Shown: in pieces, positions 53,325 to 63,600 of the stretch
How the letters are laid out: the number at the start of each line of letters is the position of its first letter
Position numbering within the stretch: the stretch's first letter is position 1
Origin: Solwaraspora sp. WMMA2065
GTDB taxonomy: Bacteria > Actinomycetota > Actinomycetes > Mycobacteriales > Micromonosporaceae
Assembly: GCF_030345075.1 (NCBI RefSeq)
Contig: NZ_CP128361.1
Coordinates: forward strand, 1,922,001-1,986,000
DNA: 64,000 nucleotides
Reading direction: 5' to 3'
Translations under genes and position numbers: made by a program
The notes under the pieces: generated by a model
What the model was told of the DNA's origin: nothing
What the model saw: the letters and a program-made list of their open reading frames with translations, nothing else
Database searches by the model: none

Positions 53325-54161
53325 TCACCGCACGGCGCGTCGGGCGAAGGCACGCAACGCGGCGGCGGTGGCCGCTGCCGCGACCCCTGACAGGACCAGC
53401 AGGCACAGACCCGCCGGCAGGTGGGTCACGTGCGGTGCCATCGCCGCGCGGAGCGCCTCCGCCGCGTACGTCATCGGGTTCGCCGCAGTCGCCACCTGGA
53501 ACCATGGCATCTCGGCCAGCCGCTGCCACGGATAGTGCACACACCCGGTCCAGATGATCGGGGTGACGAACAGCGAGAAGGTGGCCTGGATGCGCTGCAA
53601 CGGCAGCACCGTCGCCAGGGTCATGCCCAGGGCCGCGCCGACCCAGCCGGCCAGCAGCACCACCACCAGGGACAGTGGCAACGCCGACCAGCCGCCCGGT
53701 GCGGACCCGACGACCAGCGCGCCGAGCGGATAGACAACCGCCGCTGCAAACAGACCACGAAGCGTGGCGACCATCAGTTTGCCAACCGCCACCAGCGCCG
53801 TCGGTAGCGGCGACAGCAGCCGGTCCTCGATCTCCCGGGTGAAGCCGAACTCCTTGACCAGTGGCACCGCCACGCTCTGCAGCGCGGTGGTGAAGGTGGC
53901 GAGGGCGACCGTACCGGGCAGCAGGATGTCGGCGAACCCGGCGCCGACGATGCCCTGCATGGTCAGCACCTGGGTGAAGATGAACAGCATGAACAGCGGG
54001 GTCATCAGCACCTGCGCGAGGACGAACCAGATGTCCTTGCCGGCGACGAACAGGTCCCGCCACAGGATCGCGCCGAAGGCCCGCGCCACCGGTGGTCGCG
54101 GCGGCGCGGCCGGCACGGTGGTCTCCGACGACGGTACGGGGGTGACCTCGGCCAGGCTCAA
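53325..54161 (-). CDS. ABC-2 type transporter permease (DrrB-like)
   Basis: 278 aa from ATG 54161, overlapping the ATPase gene as ATGA. Six hydrophobic segments are visible, with the ABC-2 signature VPLVKEFGFTREIEDRLLS after helix 2 and LPTALVAVGKLMVATLRG. It pairs with the upstream ATPase as a DrrAB-type exporter of drugs or lipids. No natural-product genes are adjacent, so the substrate is unknown. Cytoplasmic N-terminus is Pro-rich. Confidence 0.9.
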   Translation of the reverse strand: MSLAEVTPVPSSETTVPAAPPRPPVARAFGAILWRDLFVAGKDIWFVLAQVLMTPLFMLFIFTQVLTMQGIVGAGFADILLPGTVALATFTTALQSVAVPLVKEFGFTREIEDRLLSPLPTALVAVGKLMVATLRGLFAAAVVYPLGALVVGSAPGGWSALPLSLVVVLLAGWVGAALGMTLATVLPLQRIQATFSLFVTPIIWTGCVHYPWQRLAEMPWFQVATAANPMTYAAEALRAAMAPHVTHLPAGLCLLVLSGVAAAATAAALRAFARRAVR

Positions 54162-55408
54162 CGGATCTCCTTACCGGTCAGGCTCAGGAAGATGTCCTCC
54201 AGGCCGGGCTTGCCGATGTGCACGTCGGTCAGCTGGGCCGCGCGGCCGGTCAACACCGTCAACGCCGGACCGAGCACGGCGGCGGGGTCGGCGTCGAGGT
54301 GCAGCCGCAGCCGGATCTCGCCCGCCGATCCGCCGGCCGCAGCGGCCGGTGCGGCGGCGAACAACGCGGCGAACCGTGGATCGTTGCGGGCCGCGGCGAG
54401 CTTCGCGGCCTTGCGCGGATCGGCCTTGGCCGCGGCGATCCGGGCCGCGATCCGCGGATCGGCGGCCAGCCCGGCGAGCCCCGGACCGCCGCGACCCGCC
54501 GGGGCGGGGACAGCCGCGCCGCCGGTGGTGACCTCCCCGGTACGGACCCCGTCGAGCGCGGTGAGCGCGGCGACCAGATCAGTCGCACCGTCACCCGGCC
54601 CGGGGCGCAGGGCAAGGTCCAGCACCGCCCGACCGGCGACGCCGCGTACCAGGTTGGCCGGGGTGTCCAGGGTGAGCAACCGGCCGTGGTCGACGATCGC
54701 CACCCGGTCGGCCAGCTCCGCCACCTCGGTCATCTCGTGGCTGGTCAGCACGACGGTCACCCCACGCTCGCGCAGCTGCCGGATCCGGGTCCGGATCAGC
54801 AGCCGGGCCTGCGGCTCCAGCCCATTGGTCGGCTCGTCGAGGAAGACCACCCGGGGGTCGTGCATCAGCGCCCGGGCGATCATCAGGCGCTGGGCCATCC
54901 CGCCGGAGAAGAAGTCGACCCGCGAGTCGGCCTGCTTGTCCAGCCCGAACTCGGTCAGCAGCCGGTCGGCCCGGCGGCGCCGCTCGGCCCGGGGCACCCC
55001 GTGGTACGCGGCGTGGCTGAGCAGGTTCTGCCGGGGAGTCAACGCCCGGTCCAGGTTGTTGTACTGCGGTACCACGGCAAACCGGGTCCGGGCCGCCACC
55101 GGGTGCCGGACGACGTCGACGCCGTCCACCCGCGCCGTGCCCGAGCTGGCCCGGATCGTCGTGGTGAGCACGCCCACCGTGGTCGACTTGCCGGCACCGT
55201 TGGGCCCGAGCAGGCCGAAGACCTCGCCGGGTCGGACCGCGAACGACAGCGAGTCGATGGCGTTGCGGTCCTGGCCCGGATACCGCTTGACCAGATCGAC
55301 GACCTCGACCGCCGGGCCGGAGCCGGGCTGGACGGCCGGTCCCGGGGCGGCTGATGCCGCATTGGCGGCCGGATCGTCGACCAACGGGTGGGTGCCGGTA
55401 CTGGACAT
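54158..55408 (-). CDS. ABC transporter ATP-binding protein (DrrA-like) with a Pro-Arg-Ala insert
   Basis: 416 aa from ATG 55408. Walker A GPNGAGKSTT, Q-loop VPQYNNLDRALT, signature FSGGMAQRLMIARAL, Walker B VVFLDEPTNGLEP and switch His LTSHEMTEVA are all present. The C-terminal part is longer than in DrrA (about 310-330 aa): residues about 300-350 contain a Pro-Arg-Ala repeat region built around DPR (ADPRIAARIAAAKADPRKAA, NDPRFAALFAAAP) before the usual DrrA end (DIFLSLTGKEIR). This could be a docking or regulatory insert. Coupled to the permease gene by ATGA. Confidence 0.9.
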   Translation of the reverse strand: MSSTGTHPLVDDPAANAASAAPGPAVQPGSGPAVEVVDLVKRYPGQDRNAIDSLSFAVRPGEVFGLLGPNGAGKSTTVGVLTTTIRASSGTARVDGVDVVRHPVAARTRFAVVPQYNNLDRALTPRQNLLSHAAYHGVPRAERRRRADRLLTEFGLDKQADSRVDFFSGGMAQRLMIARALMHDPRVVFLDEPTNGLEPQARLLIRTRIRQLRERGVTVVLTSHEMTEVAELADRVAIVDHGRLLTLDTPANLVRGVAGRAVLDLALRPGPGDGATDLVAALTALDGVRTGEVTTGGAAVPAPAGRGGPGLAGLAADPRIAARIAAAKADPRKAAKLAAARNDPRFAALFAAAPAAAAGGSAGEIRLRLHLDADPAAVLGPALTVLTGRAAQLTDVHIGKPGLEDIFLSLTGKEIR

Positions 55409-55420
55409 CTGCTCTCCTGC

Positions 55421-56428
55421 TCAGGCGGGTCTGGGATGCGAGGCGAAGAACTGCCAGCTGGTCGCGGTGGCGTCCAGTGCGGTGGAGGGCTGGTCCAGGC
55501 CGAGCAGCCGGCCCGCCGCGGTCATCTCGGAGCCGGGCCACTGATGCCCAGCGCCGTCGATGGTGATCAGGGTGACGCCCCGGCCGGCCGGACAGTCCGC
55601 CACCGAGGTGGTGACACTCCCCTCAGTGGCGGTCCGCGCGGCACCGCACTCGTCGACCTGGCGCCACCGGCCGACCAGGTCCGGCACGGCGGGGCCGTCG
55701 ACCTTGTCCGGCACCCGGCCGTTGCCGGCACCGTCGCGGCGCCCCGGCCCGCCGGTGTACGGGATCGTCTCGTCGCCGGTGCCGTGGATGTGCAGCACGG
55801 AGATCGGCTCCGGGGCCGGGCAGTCGCCGAGCATGGTCGTCGCCACCCCGGTCACCGCAGCGAACGTCGAACTGTCGCAGGCGATCCGGTACGCCAGCAT
55901 GCCGCCGTTGGACAGGCCGGCGAGGTAGTGACGGTCGGGGTCGAAGGCGAGCCGCTGACCCAGCGACTCCACCAGGGTGAGGACGAAACCCACGTCGTCG
56001 ACACCGTCGCGGGCCGAGGCACCACAGCACTCCTCGGTCACCGCCCACGCCCGGTTACGGGAGTCCGGGTAGATCACGACGAAGCCGTGCTGGTCGGCGA
56101 CGGCGTTCCAGCCGTACCAGGATTCGGCCTGCCGGCCGCTGCCGAGCAGGCCGTGCAGCATGACGACGACCGGCACCGGCGTCTTCTCGGCGACGTCGGC
56201 CGGGCGGTACACCCGGTAGGTCCGTTCCTGCCCGTCGACGGTGATCGACCCGGCCGACGAGCCGACCGGCGGGGTGTCGACCGGAGCGACCACCCCGCCG
56301 TCCGTGGCCGGCGGGGTGGTGCCCGATGTCGGCGGTGCCGGGTCCGGCGCCGACGTGCAGCCTGCGACGAGTGTCCCGAGGACCCCCGTGACGACCAGAA
56401 CCGCCGACCGGCGCCGGAACCGCGACAT
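55421..56428 (-). CDS. Lipoprotein esterase, PHB-depolymerase/feruloyl-esterase (LpqC) type
   Basis: 335 aa from ATG 56428. A lipoprotein signal peptide with lipobox LVAGC gives membrane anchoring outside the cell. The esterase domain has VPVVVMLHGLLGSGRQAESW (oxyanion hole), YLAGLSNGGMLAYRIAC with the nucleophile Ser in GLSNGG, LHIHGTGDETIPYTG and DGAGHQWPGS for the acid and His. Mycobacterial LpqC and LpqP belong here; substrates may be polyesters or feruloyl esters. The gene is 13 nt from the ATPase start side and shares direction with the exporter. Confidence 0.88.
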   Translation of the reverse strand: MSRFRRRSAVLVVTGVLGTLVAGCTSAPDPAPPTSGTTPPATDGGVVAPVDTPPVGSSAGSITVDGQERTYRVYRPADVAEKTPVPVVVMLHGLLGSGRQAESWYGWNAVADQHGFVVIYPDSRNRAWAVTEECCGASARDGVDDVGFVLTLVESLGQRLAFDPDRHYLAGLSNGGMLAYRIACDSSTFAAVTGVATTMLGDCPAPEPISVLHIHGTGDETIPYTGGPGRRDGAGNGRVPDKVDGPAVPDLVGRWRQVDECGAARTATEGSVTTSVADCPAGRGVTLITIDGAGHQWPGSEMTAAGRLLGLDQPSTALDATATSWQFFASHPRPA

Positions 56429-56444
56429 CGCTCACCTGCTTCTC

Positions 56445-58313
56445 TTAGTGGTGGTGGTGTTTCGGAGTCAACTTGAGTAACTCCCAGCCGCCCTCGGGGA
56501 CGTCATCTGTCGGATCTGTCCGCAGATTCATCGGGTTGGCCATACCGAGGTATACCGTGGACCCGGCCACCACCATGCTACGGACGCCGTAATTGAGGTA
56601 GTTCCCGAGCCCGGCGTTGTCCACCATCTTGGCCGGCCGGTGTGGCGACTCGAAGACCCAGAGATCGGCGCCGAAGGCCAGCTCCTCCTCCTCATCGTCG
56701 TCACCACCACGGGCGACGTCGGCCGGCGGCACCGGCTCCTCCTGCTGCAGCTCCTTCGCCAGGTAGCTCCAGTCCATCGTGCCGACGTAGAGCCGACCAC
56801 CGGCGACGACCATCCTCCAGGTGTAGTTGAGCGTCGGGTTGTCGAACCCGGACGCCCCGTAGAGCGGGGTGTACCCGGTCGACGTGCTGGCCCAGACGCC
56901 GGCCACCGGGTCGTAGGCCGGTAGCTCACTGGCGCCGTAGAGCAGGTCGACCCGGTCGCCGTGGCCGCCACCGCCCTGGCCCTGGCCGTGGTGATGACGG
57001 TGGCCGAAGCTGCCCCGGAAGATGCCGATGGCACGCTGGGTGTTGCGCACCGAGTCCCGTACCCCCTGCTCGTCGGTCGGCGGGTACGCCGCCAGGTGCA
57101 CCGTCGTCGCTTTGAAGGGCACGTGCATGGTCCCCCAGTAGAGGTAGCCACCGTAGGACGCGAGCCCACCCAGCCCGTAGGTACGGGCGATGATCGGATC
57201 CGGCTCGTACTCCAGCACGCTCCACACCCGGGTCCACCCGTCGGCGTCGCGGCCGTCCAGGCCCGGCCCGTTGTCAGACAGTTTCGGGCTCATCCAGACC
57301 CCGGCGACATTCGGCGGGCTCGGATCGTCAGCCGTCGGCATGTCGGCGATGTCCGCGGTGGGTGACGCCGGACCGGGCATCGTGGCAACGTCGGCCTCCA
57401 CACCGACCCAGGTGGTGACAAAGATTCGGCCCTGGTGGACGGTCAGGTCCACCGCCTGTGCCGGCAGGTTCGCCACCTCGGTGAAACTGAACGGGTCCGA
57501 CTTGCTGCCCGTCCAGCGCAGCACGAGGCCGCGTTCACCGCCGTTGGGCCCCACCCCGACGCCGGTGTAGAGCTCGCCGTCGGCGACAAGGAAATGCCGG
57601 ATGTTGCCGTACTCGGTGAAGTTGCGCGAGCCGAGGAATGTGCCCGTGTCGGCGTCGAACGCAAACAGGTTGAGCGTGGCACCGAGCGCGGGACCGCCGA
57701 GCAGCACCACGCCGCGGTGGTTTCCGGCCGCCCGGATACCGGCGGTCGTGGTCAACCGGTTCGCGTCGTCCGCTGAGGCGGCGCGGACCGCATCGGTGCG
57801 TTCGGTCATCTGTCGGCTCTTCGTGTCATACGTGTAGAGCCGGGGGGTGCGGTGGTCGCCGAGGGTCGGTGGCAGCTGCGGGTTGCGGCGGGCAATCTCG
57901 CTCTGACCGTACTCGCAAACCCAGTCGTCGTTGCGTGTCGGCTCCGTGTTGCGCAAGTTGTTGCCGCTGGTCATACAGTTGATGTTGGCCCCAGTGCCGA
58001 ACCACAGCCGGTGCTTGTAGCGGGTGAGCCCCCAGACGTACGACTGGTTGACCTTGGGCTGGCCGGCCTCACACGGCGGGCCGGCCGGGTAGTCGACACC
58101 GATGTCGACGAAACACTCGTCGGCCGGTGCCTTGGCCAACAGGGTGCTCTGGTAGCGGGTCCCGCCGTGGTGTCCACCGTGCCTGCCGTCGGTGGTGGCT
58201 GCCGACTCGGTACCGGCCACCGGTGCGGCGGCGGCCGGACCGGCGGCCAGAAGCAGCCCGGCGAGCACGGCGGCGGCGACCGACCGGCTCGCGGATGGGC
58301 GCAACCTACGCAT
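56445..58313 (-). CDS. Secreted protein of unknown function with His-rich loop and His4 end
   Basis: 622 aa from ATG 58313, with GGGAGAG upstream. The Sec signal peptide is clear (AAVLAGLLLAAGPAAAA). The mature protein has tandem beta-rich elements that look like a propeller: NQSYVWGLTRYKHRLWFGTG, FLVADGELYTGVG, SYGGYLYWGTMHVP, VVAGGRLYVGTMDWSYLAKE and MVVAGSTVYLGMANPMNLRT. A His/Gly loop lies at GHRHHHGQGQGGGGHGDR, an acidic stretch (DDDEEEE) follows, and the natural C-terminus is KHHHH. It is not a known enzyme to me. The His-rich parts suggest metal binding, which is inference. Transcribed with or before the esterase gene. Confidence 0.7.
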   Translation of the reverse strand: MRRLRPSASRSVAAAVLAGLLLAAGPAAAAPVAGTESAATTDGRHGGHHGGTRYQSTLLAKAPADECFVDIGVDYPAGPPCEAGQPKVNQSYVWGLTRYKHRLWFGTGANINCMTSGNNLRNTEPTRNDDWVCEYGQSEIARRNPQLPPTLGDHRTPRLYTYDTKSRQMTERTDAVRAASADDANRLTTTAGIRAAGNHRGVVLLGGPALGATLNLFAFDADTGTFLGSRNFTEYGNIRHFLVADGELYTGVGVGPNGGERGLVLRWTGSKSDPFSFTEVANLPAQAVDLTVHQGRIFVTTWVGVEADVATMPGPASPTADIADMPTADDPSPPNVAGVWMSPKLSDNGPGLDGRDADGWTRVWSVLEYEPDPIIARTYGLGGLASYGGYLYWGTMHVPFKATTVHLAAYPPTDEQGVRDSVRNTQRAIGIFRGSFGHRHHHGQGQGGGGHGDRVDLLYGASELPAYDPVAGVWASTSTGYTPLYGASGFDNPTLNYTWRMVVAGGRLYVGTMDWSYLAKELQQEEPVPPADVARGGDDDEEEELAFGADLWVFESPHRPAKMVDNAGLGNYLNYGVRSMVVAGSTVYLGMANPMNLRTDPTDDVPEGGWELLKLTPKHHHH

Positions 58314-58363
58314 CAAACACTCTCTCCCTCTACTGTGATTGGCTGGTGCGGGATGTCTCCGGG

Positions 58364-59326
58364 TCACACGGTGGCGGTCTGCCGTACCGCGCCACCCTTG
58401 CCCACCCGGCCGGCGACCTGTCGGGCCCAGCCGGACGGGTCGTCGAACTCCAGGAACTCACCGAGCCGGGCCAGCTGCGGCTCCGGGTCGGCGACCAGGT
58501 CCTCGTAGGTCATGGTGAGCAGGTGCGCCGGCGGATTGTCGGCGAGCGCCTGCTCGGCCTGCGCCGCCATGAACGCACAGAGCCCGAGGTAGCGGGTGCT
58601 GTCCTCGCCCCGCTCGCGAAGCAGGTCGGCGGTGATCCGGCCGGGCAGCAGGTGCTCGAGCTCCGCCGGCACCTGCTGGTCCGGACCCATCCGAAACGGG
58701 TCCACGCCGCACCGGGAGACGAACTCCAGCCGCAGCTGGATCAGCTGGAACGACGAGTGCCGGCTCATCGACCGCGCGGTGTCCGCCCAGTTGCGGGTCA
58801 GATAGACGATCCGGGTGTCCGGGAACGACCGCAGCAGATGCGGGGCGATCTGGCTGGACCCGCCGGACCGCTCCACCCAGCGTTGCTTGCCGGTCAACCG
58901 GGTGAGCAGGTCCAGGAACATCCGGTGGTGGTCGACGAACGGCTGCTCCGGGAAATCCGGCACCTGGCCGGCGAGCTGGTCGAACAGGCCGTCCGGATCG
59001 TCGGTGAGCTTCGGCAGGGTGATCGCCAGCAACTGCGGCAGCTCGGTCAGGTTGCCGGCCCACCTGCCGTCCGCCGGATAGCGCACCTCCTTCGGCGGCA
59101 GGCCGATGGCGAACAGCGTGGCAAGCTCCGGCTTCGGGCTGCTCAGCACCTGCCAGTACGCCGCCCCGGTGATCGGCTCGCCGGCCTTCGCCCACGACGG
59201 GGTGGCCATGAAGAACTCCTGGACGGACAGGGTCGCCGGCTCCTCGACGATCAGGTCGGACAGCAGGGTGGAACCACACCGCCCGCTGCTGATGATGATC
59301 GCCCGTCCGGGCGCCTCGAACTGCAT
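58364..59326 (-). CDS. Sulfotransferase family protein (LPS-type)
   Basis: 320 aa from ATG 59326. The 5'-phosphosulfate loop is AIIISSGRCGSTLLSDLI; the 3'-phosphate side shows FPDTRIVYLTRNWADTARSM, typical of PAPS-dependent sulfotransferases, and HLLTMTYEDLVADPEPQL ends the fold. It probably transfers sulfate from PAPS to a hydroxyl of a lipid or polyketide. It is the last gene of the synthase-ACP-hydrolase-sulfotransferase unit; 28 nt separates it from the hydrolase gene. Confidence 0.88.
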   Translation of the reverse strand: MQFEAPGRAIIISSGRCGSTLLSDLIVEEPATLSVQEFFMATPSWAKAGEPITGAAYWQVLSSPKPELATLFAIGLPPKEVRYPADGRWAGNLTELPQLLAITLPKLTDDPDGLFDQLAGQVPDFPEQPFVDHHRMFLDLLTRLTGKQRWVERSGGSSQIAPHLLRSFPDTRIVYLTRNWADTARSMSRHSSFQLIQLRLEFVSRCGVDPFRMGPDQQVPAELEHLLPGRITADLLRERGEDSTRYLGLCAFMAAQAEQALADNPPAHLLTMTYEDLVADPEPQLARLGEFLEFDDPSGWARQVAGRVGKGGAVRQTATV

Positions 59327-59353
59327 CGAAACCTCCTGGTGAAAACGACGACG

Positions 59354-60244
59354 TCAGCCGTGCAGGGCGGGCTGACCGGTGTCGGCGATTTGCCGGGCAA
59401 GCCAGGGCAACACCTGGCGCCGGACCTGGTCGCGGGCGGTGACCAGCACCGCGTGCCGGTGCCCGGGGACCACCACCAGCTCGGTCTGCGGCAGCAGTTC
59501 GACCAGTGCCGGCGCCAGATCGGCGGCGGACGAGTCGCCACCGAAGACGCCGAGCACCGGGCAGGTGATCGCCCGTACCGCGGCCGGGTCGGCGGGTGTG
59601 CTGGCCGGCAGGTCCCGGCCGGCGGTGGTGGTGGCGACGAGCCGGCGGACCGCCGCCGTGTAGCGGGCGCCCCGCTCACCCCCACGGGTGGCCAACAGCG
59701 AATCACCGTCGCCGTCGGGCTGCGCGGCCCGGACCAGTTGCCGGCCCACCCGGGCGAGCCACTGGGCGGTGGCCGGGGCCGACTCCACCGCGACCAGCGA
59801 GGCGACCCGGTCCGGATGCCGGGCCGCGTACCCGAAGGCGATGGATCCGCCCAGCGAGTTGCCCAGCAGATGCACCGGTGTGTCGACACCGAGCCGGTCC
59901 AGCAGCGCGGCCAGGTCCTCGACCAGGTCGTCCATCCGGTAGCCGGTCGGCGGCCGCTCGGTCCGTCCATGGCCCCGCAGGTCGTACATGATCACCCGGA
60001 AGCCGGCGTCGGCCAGTGGATGCGCCAGGCTGAGATACCAGCTGGCCAGGCTGTCCGGCCCGATACCGTGAACCAGGACCGCGACCGGCCGGCCGGCCGT
60101 AGCTTCGGCTGCCGGACCGGCCGCCGGACCGCCACCCGGACCGGCCGCCGCTGCTGCGGCCACTCCCCCGGCGGCAGCGTCGGCAGCCACCGGTGGGAGT
60201 TCCTGGACATGCGTCACCAGGCCGTTGACCTGGATCATCGTCAC
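59354..60244 (-). CDS. Alpha/beta hydrolase, possible thioesterase of the synthase cluster
   Basis: 296 aa. GTG 60244 overlaps the ACP stop as GTGA, so coupled expression is likely; ATG 60238 is a nearby alternative. The fold has VAVLVHGIGPDSLASWYLSL, VIMYDLRGHGRTER, the nucleophile in LLGNSLGGSIAFGYA, an Asp in VFGGDSSAADL and the His in PGHRHAVLV. Residues 22-50 are an Ala/Gly/Pro insert (VAAAAAAGPGGGPAAGP), low complexity. It may release or edit the chain carried on the ACP, an inference from gene order. Confidence 0.85.
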   Translation of the reverse strand: MTMIQVNGLVTHVQELPPVAADAAAGGVAAAAAAGPGGGPAAGPAAEATAGRPVAVLVHGIGPDSLASWYLSLAHPLADAGFRVIMYDLRGHGRTERPPTGYRMDDLVEDLAALLDRLGVDTPVHLLGNSLGGSIAFGYAARHPDRVASLVAVESAPATAQWLARVGRQLVRAAQPDGDGDSLLATRGGERGARYTAAVRRLVATTTAGRDLPASTPADPAAVRAITCPVLGVFGGDSSAADLAPALVELLPQTELVVVPGHRHAVLVTARDQVRRQVLPWLARQIADTGQPALHG

Positions 60245-60555
60245 TGGCCGGCCACCTGCGCCACGCTGGCCGGCGGGCCGTCCAGCGCGGCGGAGATGTG
60301 CTCGACCAGCTCGCCGACCCGCAACGCGCGCAGCGAGTCCACGTCGAGCCCCGCGACGAACTGGGCGAAGTTGACCGAGTCGCCGTACCGGGCCTGCAGC
60401 CGCCCGGCGAGCGAGATGACGTCGATGCTCTCCATCTCCAGGTCGTCACGGAAGCTGGTGTCCATCGTGATCTCCTCGTCCGGATCGATGCCGGGCAGCA
60501 CCGCGCGCAGCATCTGCGAGATCTCCGTCAGGATGGTGTCGTGGTCGGCTGGCAT
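60241..60555 (-). CDS. Acyl carrier protein
   Basis: 104 aa from ATG 60555. The ACP fold is visible with the phosphopantetheine site in DLEMESIDVISLAGRLQ (Ser of ESID). It differs from FabF-type ACP in the long C-terminal part (VGELVEHISAALDGPP). It probably carries intermediates of the adjacent synthase, whose own C-terminal phosphopantetheinyl transferase may activate it. Located 68 nt downstream of the synthase gene. Confidence 0.88.
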   Translation of the reverse strand: MPADHDTILTEISQMLRAVLPGIDPDEEITMDTSFRDDLEMESIDVISLAGRLQARYGDSVNFAQFVAGLDVDSLRALRVGELVEHISAALDGPPASVAQVAGQ

Positions 60556-60623
60556 GATGCGGGTCTCCTTGTCAGGACGTCGATCGGCTTTCTCGGCAGG
60601 TCAATCGGGGCCGGATTCGCCGC

Positions 60624-63600
60624 TTACCGGGCGGGTTCCGGGCCCCAGGTCCACCCCACGACGTAGCGCCGCTGCGGCAGGTCGGGCGGGTTCTCCAGGC
60701 TCCGGCAGGTGACCCGGTAGGACCTGCCGGAGGGGACCTCGACCAGCAGGGTGCCGGCGTCGACGGCGACCACCCGTAGCCGGCGGGGCGCTCCATCCAG
60801 CCCGGTCCCCTCTGCCTTACCGGCAGCCTCCTTGGCCGCCCAGAAACAGGCGAACCAGAACCGCCGGTCACCGCCGGCGCTGACCTGGTCGAGCAACGCG
60901 GCCTCCGCACCGGACAGGGCGTAGTCGACCGTGCTGTCCGGCCGGTCGGTCACCTCGACGATGTCGATACCGACGCCGGGGCCGTCCGGCGTCGACCGGG
61001 CCGGGCCGGCGATCGCCACGGCGGCTTCGGCGCAGTGTGCCAGGGACAGGTCGCATTCCCGCAGATCCCGGTCGGGACGCAGATCGGCACGTGGCCGACC
61101 GTTCGGGTCGTTGGCGATGGTCAACTCGATCGGGTACACGTCGGTGTGCCCGGCGTCCCACTGCCGGAACCGCACCGCGTCCTTCGCCGCGATCCGACCG
61201 AGCAGCCACTGCTTGCGGATCTTCCCCGGCTGCCGCTCGTAGTCGACTGACGCGGCGGTGCCGAGGATGCCCCGGGCGGCCATCGACTGGGTGACCAGGT
61301 CGGTCCAGCAGTCGAACACCGCGGTCCACCCTTCCGGCTGACGCACCGACATCGGGTGACGTTCCGGGAACCGTTCAGCCGGCCGTGCCTGCGGATGGCT
61401 GTCGAACCGGCGGTCGACCGCGCCGTCGATCTGCGCCCAGACCCGGCCGTCGACGGACAGCTGGGTGTCCGCGACCAGTTGAGCGTCGTCGATCGACCGA
61501 ACCCGGGCGACGCACTCGAACGCCGTGCCGGGCGCGGGCGGCGGGCCGAAGAACCGGACGTGGCCGAGACCCACCGGCAGCGCCACGGTGCGCATCGGCT
61601 GGGTGGTGATGAGCCAGTTCCCGATCAGCTGCAGGGCATTGTCCAGCAGGGCGCCCGGCGGGACGGGCGCGGTGACCACGCCGCGTACGTGCATCTCGCC
61701 GAGGGCGTGCACCGTGGTCACCCCGTGGAACTGGGGGCCGTGGAACATCAGCCGCTCCGCGTACATCTCCTCGGCGCTGATCCGGGGAGCGGTCTCGGTG
61801 GCCGGGTCGTGGGTCCACGGTGCGCTCACCGGGGCCGGATAGTCGGCGGCGACGTCGACCGTCGCCCGGGCGAAGCTGCCGAAGTTCACCGCGTACGAGT
61901 CCGGGCCGGCAGACCGGACGACGATCTCGACGTCCTGCGCCGGTGCCGCGATGGTCCACCGGTTGAACCGGGCGTCGCGCACGCCGACCACCCGCAGACC
62001 GGGGACGGCCTGCGCGACGGCGTCCATCATGTGCTGTACGACGGTCGTCGCCGGCACCACCGGCCACCGGTCCTCCGGGTTCGGCCAGTCGTCCGGCTGC
62101 ACGAAGAAGCAGTGGTCGAGCAGGTACGGCATGGTCTGCACGGAGACCCGCAACGTGGTCCGGGCGATCTCGGTGCGGGGCGGCGGGACGGCCTTCGGCG
62201 TCGGCGCCGCCGTGGTCGGCCCGACTACGGCCGGTACGGTGACCGGCCGGACGTCAGCTGGCGGTGCGGCGACCGGCCGGGCCGGCGCGGCCGGGGACAC
62301 CGGAGCCGGGCTGGCGGGTCGAGTGGCGGCGTCCAGCACGGTCACCGCGCCGTCCGCGGTGTCCCGCAGCAGCGCGGCGAGCTCGGCGGCGGCCTTGGAC
62401 CGGCCGGCGAGCCGGTGCAACGCGGTGAGCGGCCCGGCCGACTGCTCGGATTCTGCCGACGATTCGGCGTGAGCCGGCGGCCGGGGCCCAGCCGGTGGCC
62501 GGGGTGCAGCAGGCGGTCGGGGCTCAGCCGGCGGTGCGGATGTGTCCTGCGCCGCCGCGGCAGCCGACGGTTGGGCCTCGGCGACCGGCGTACCGGACGG
62601 CCGGTGTGACGACAGGTCGGCCAGGCCGAGCAAAGTGTCGGCACCCGGCCCGAGGCGCACCAACGGGCCACCCAGGTCCAGCTGGATCTTCGGCCCCCGG
62701 CGCGGTGGTGCCGCCGGGGCAGCCGGTGCCGGCGCGGCCGGCGCGGCCGCAGCGGGTGATCGCAGCGCCCGCAGGCCCGGTGCCGCGCCCTCCACCCACA
62801 GCGCGGTGGCCACCCGGCGCAACTGGTCGAGACCGGTACGGTGACCCACGTTGACCGGCATGGCGAGATGATCCCGCCCGCGCAGGTTGTCGCTGACCAA
62901 CGACGCCAACTGTCCCGCGCCGACCTGTAGGAAGACCCGGAACCCGGCGTCGTACATCGCGGCGGTCAACTGCCGGAACCAGACCGGCTCCATCATGTGC
63001 CGGACGAAGATCTGGTTGACCTGCTGCTCGTCGGTGGGGAACGGCGCCGCCAGGGTCGCCGACCAGACCGGCACCGTGGTCGGATGCACCCGCCAGGACT
63101 GCAGGGCGACCCCGATCGACCTCAGTCCGTCGGCGAACGCCGGAGTGTGGAAGGCCGACCGGAACGGCAGCTTCTGGCACAGCACGTTGCGCCGACGTAG
63201 CTCGTCGACCAAGCGGTCGACCTGCTCCTCCGGGCCGTTGACCACCGACTGCGCGGGCGCGTTGTCGTGGGACAGGACCACTCCCGGATAGCCGCCGAGC
63301 GCCGGCGTCACCTGGTCGGCACCGGCACCGACGGCGGCGAAGACATAGCCGGACACCGCCACCGAGTCGGCGTCGAACAACTTGAGGAAACCGTCCATGT
63401 CGGTGGTGCTGACCTGCCCGCTCACCGCCGCAGCGGACCACTCACCGATGCTGTGCCCGGCGACCGCGTCCGGCCGGATGCCGATCCGGCCGAGCACCTC
63501 GTCGAGGAACTTGCCCACTTCGATCAGACCGGCACCGTGCCGGCCCAGATCGGCGGCGGACCACTCCCGGTCCACCAGCCCGAAGTGCGCGGCCAGGTCC

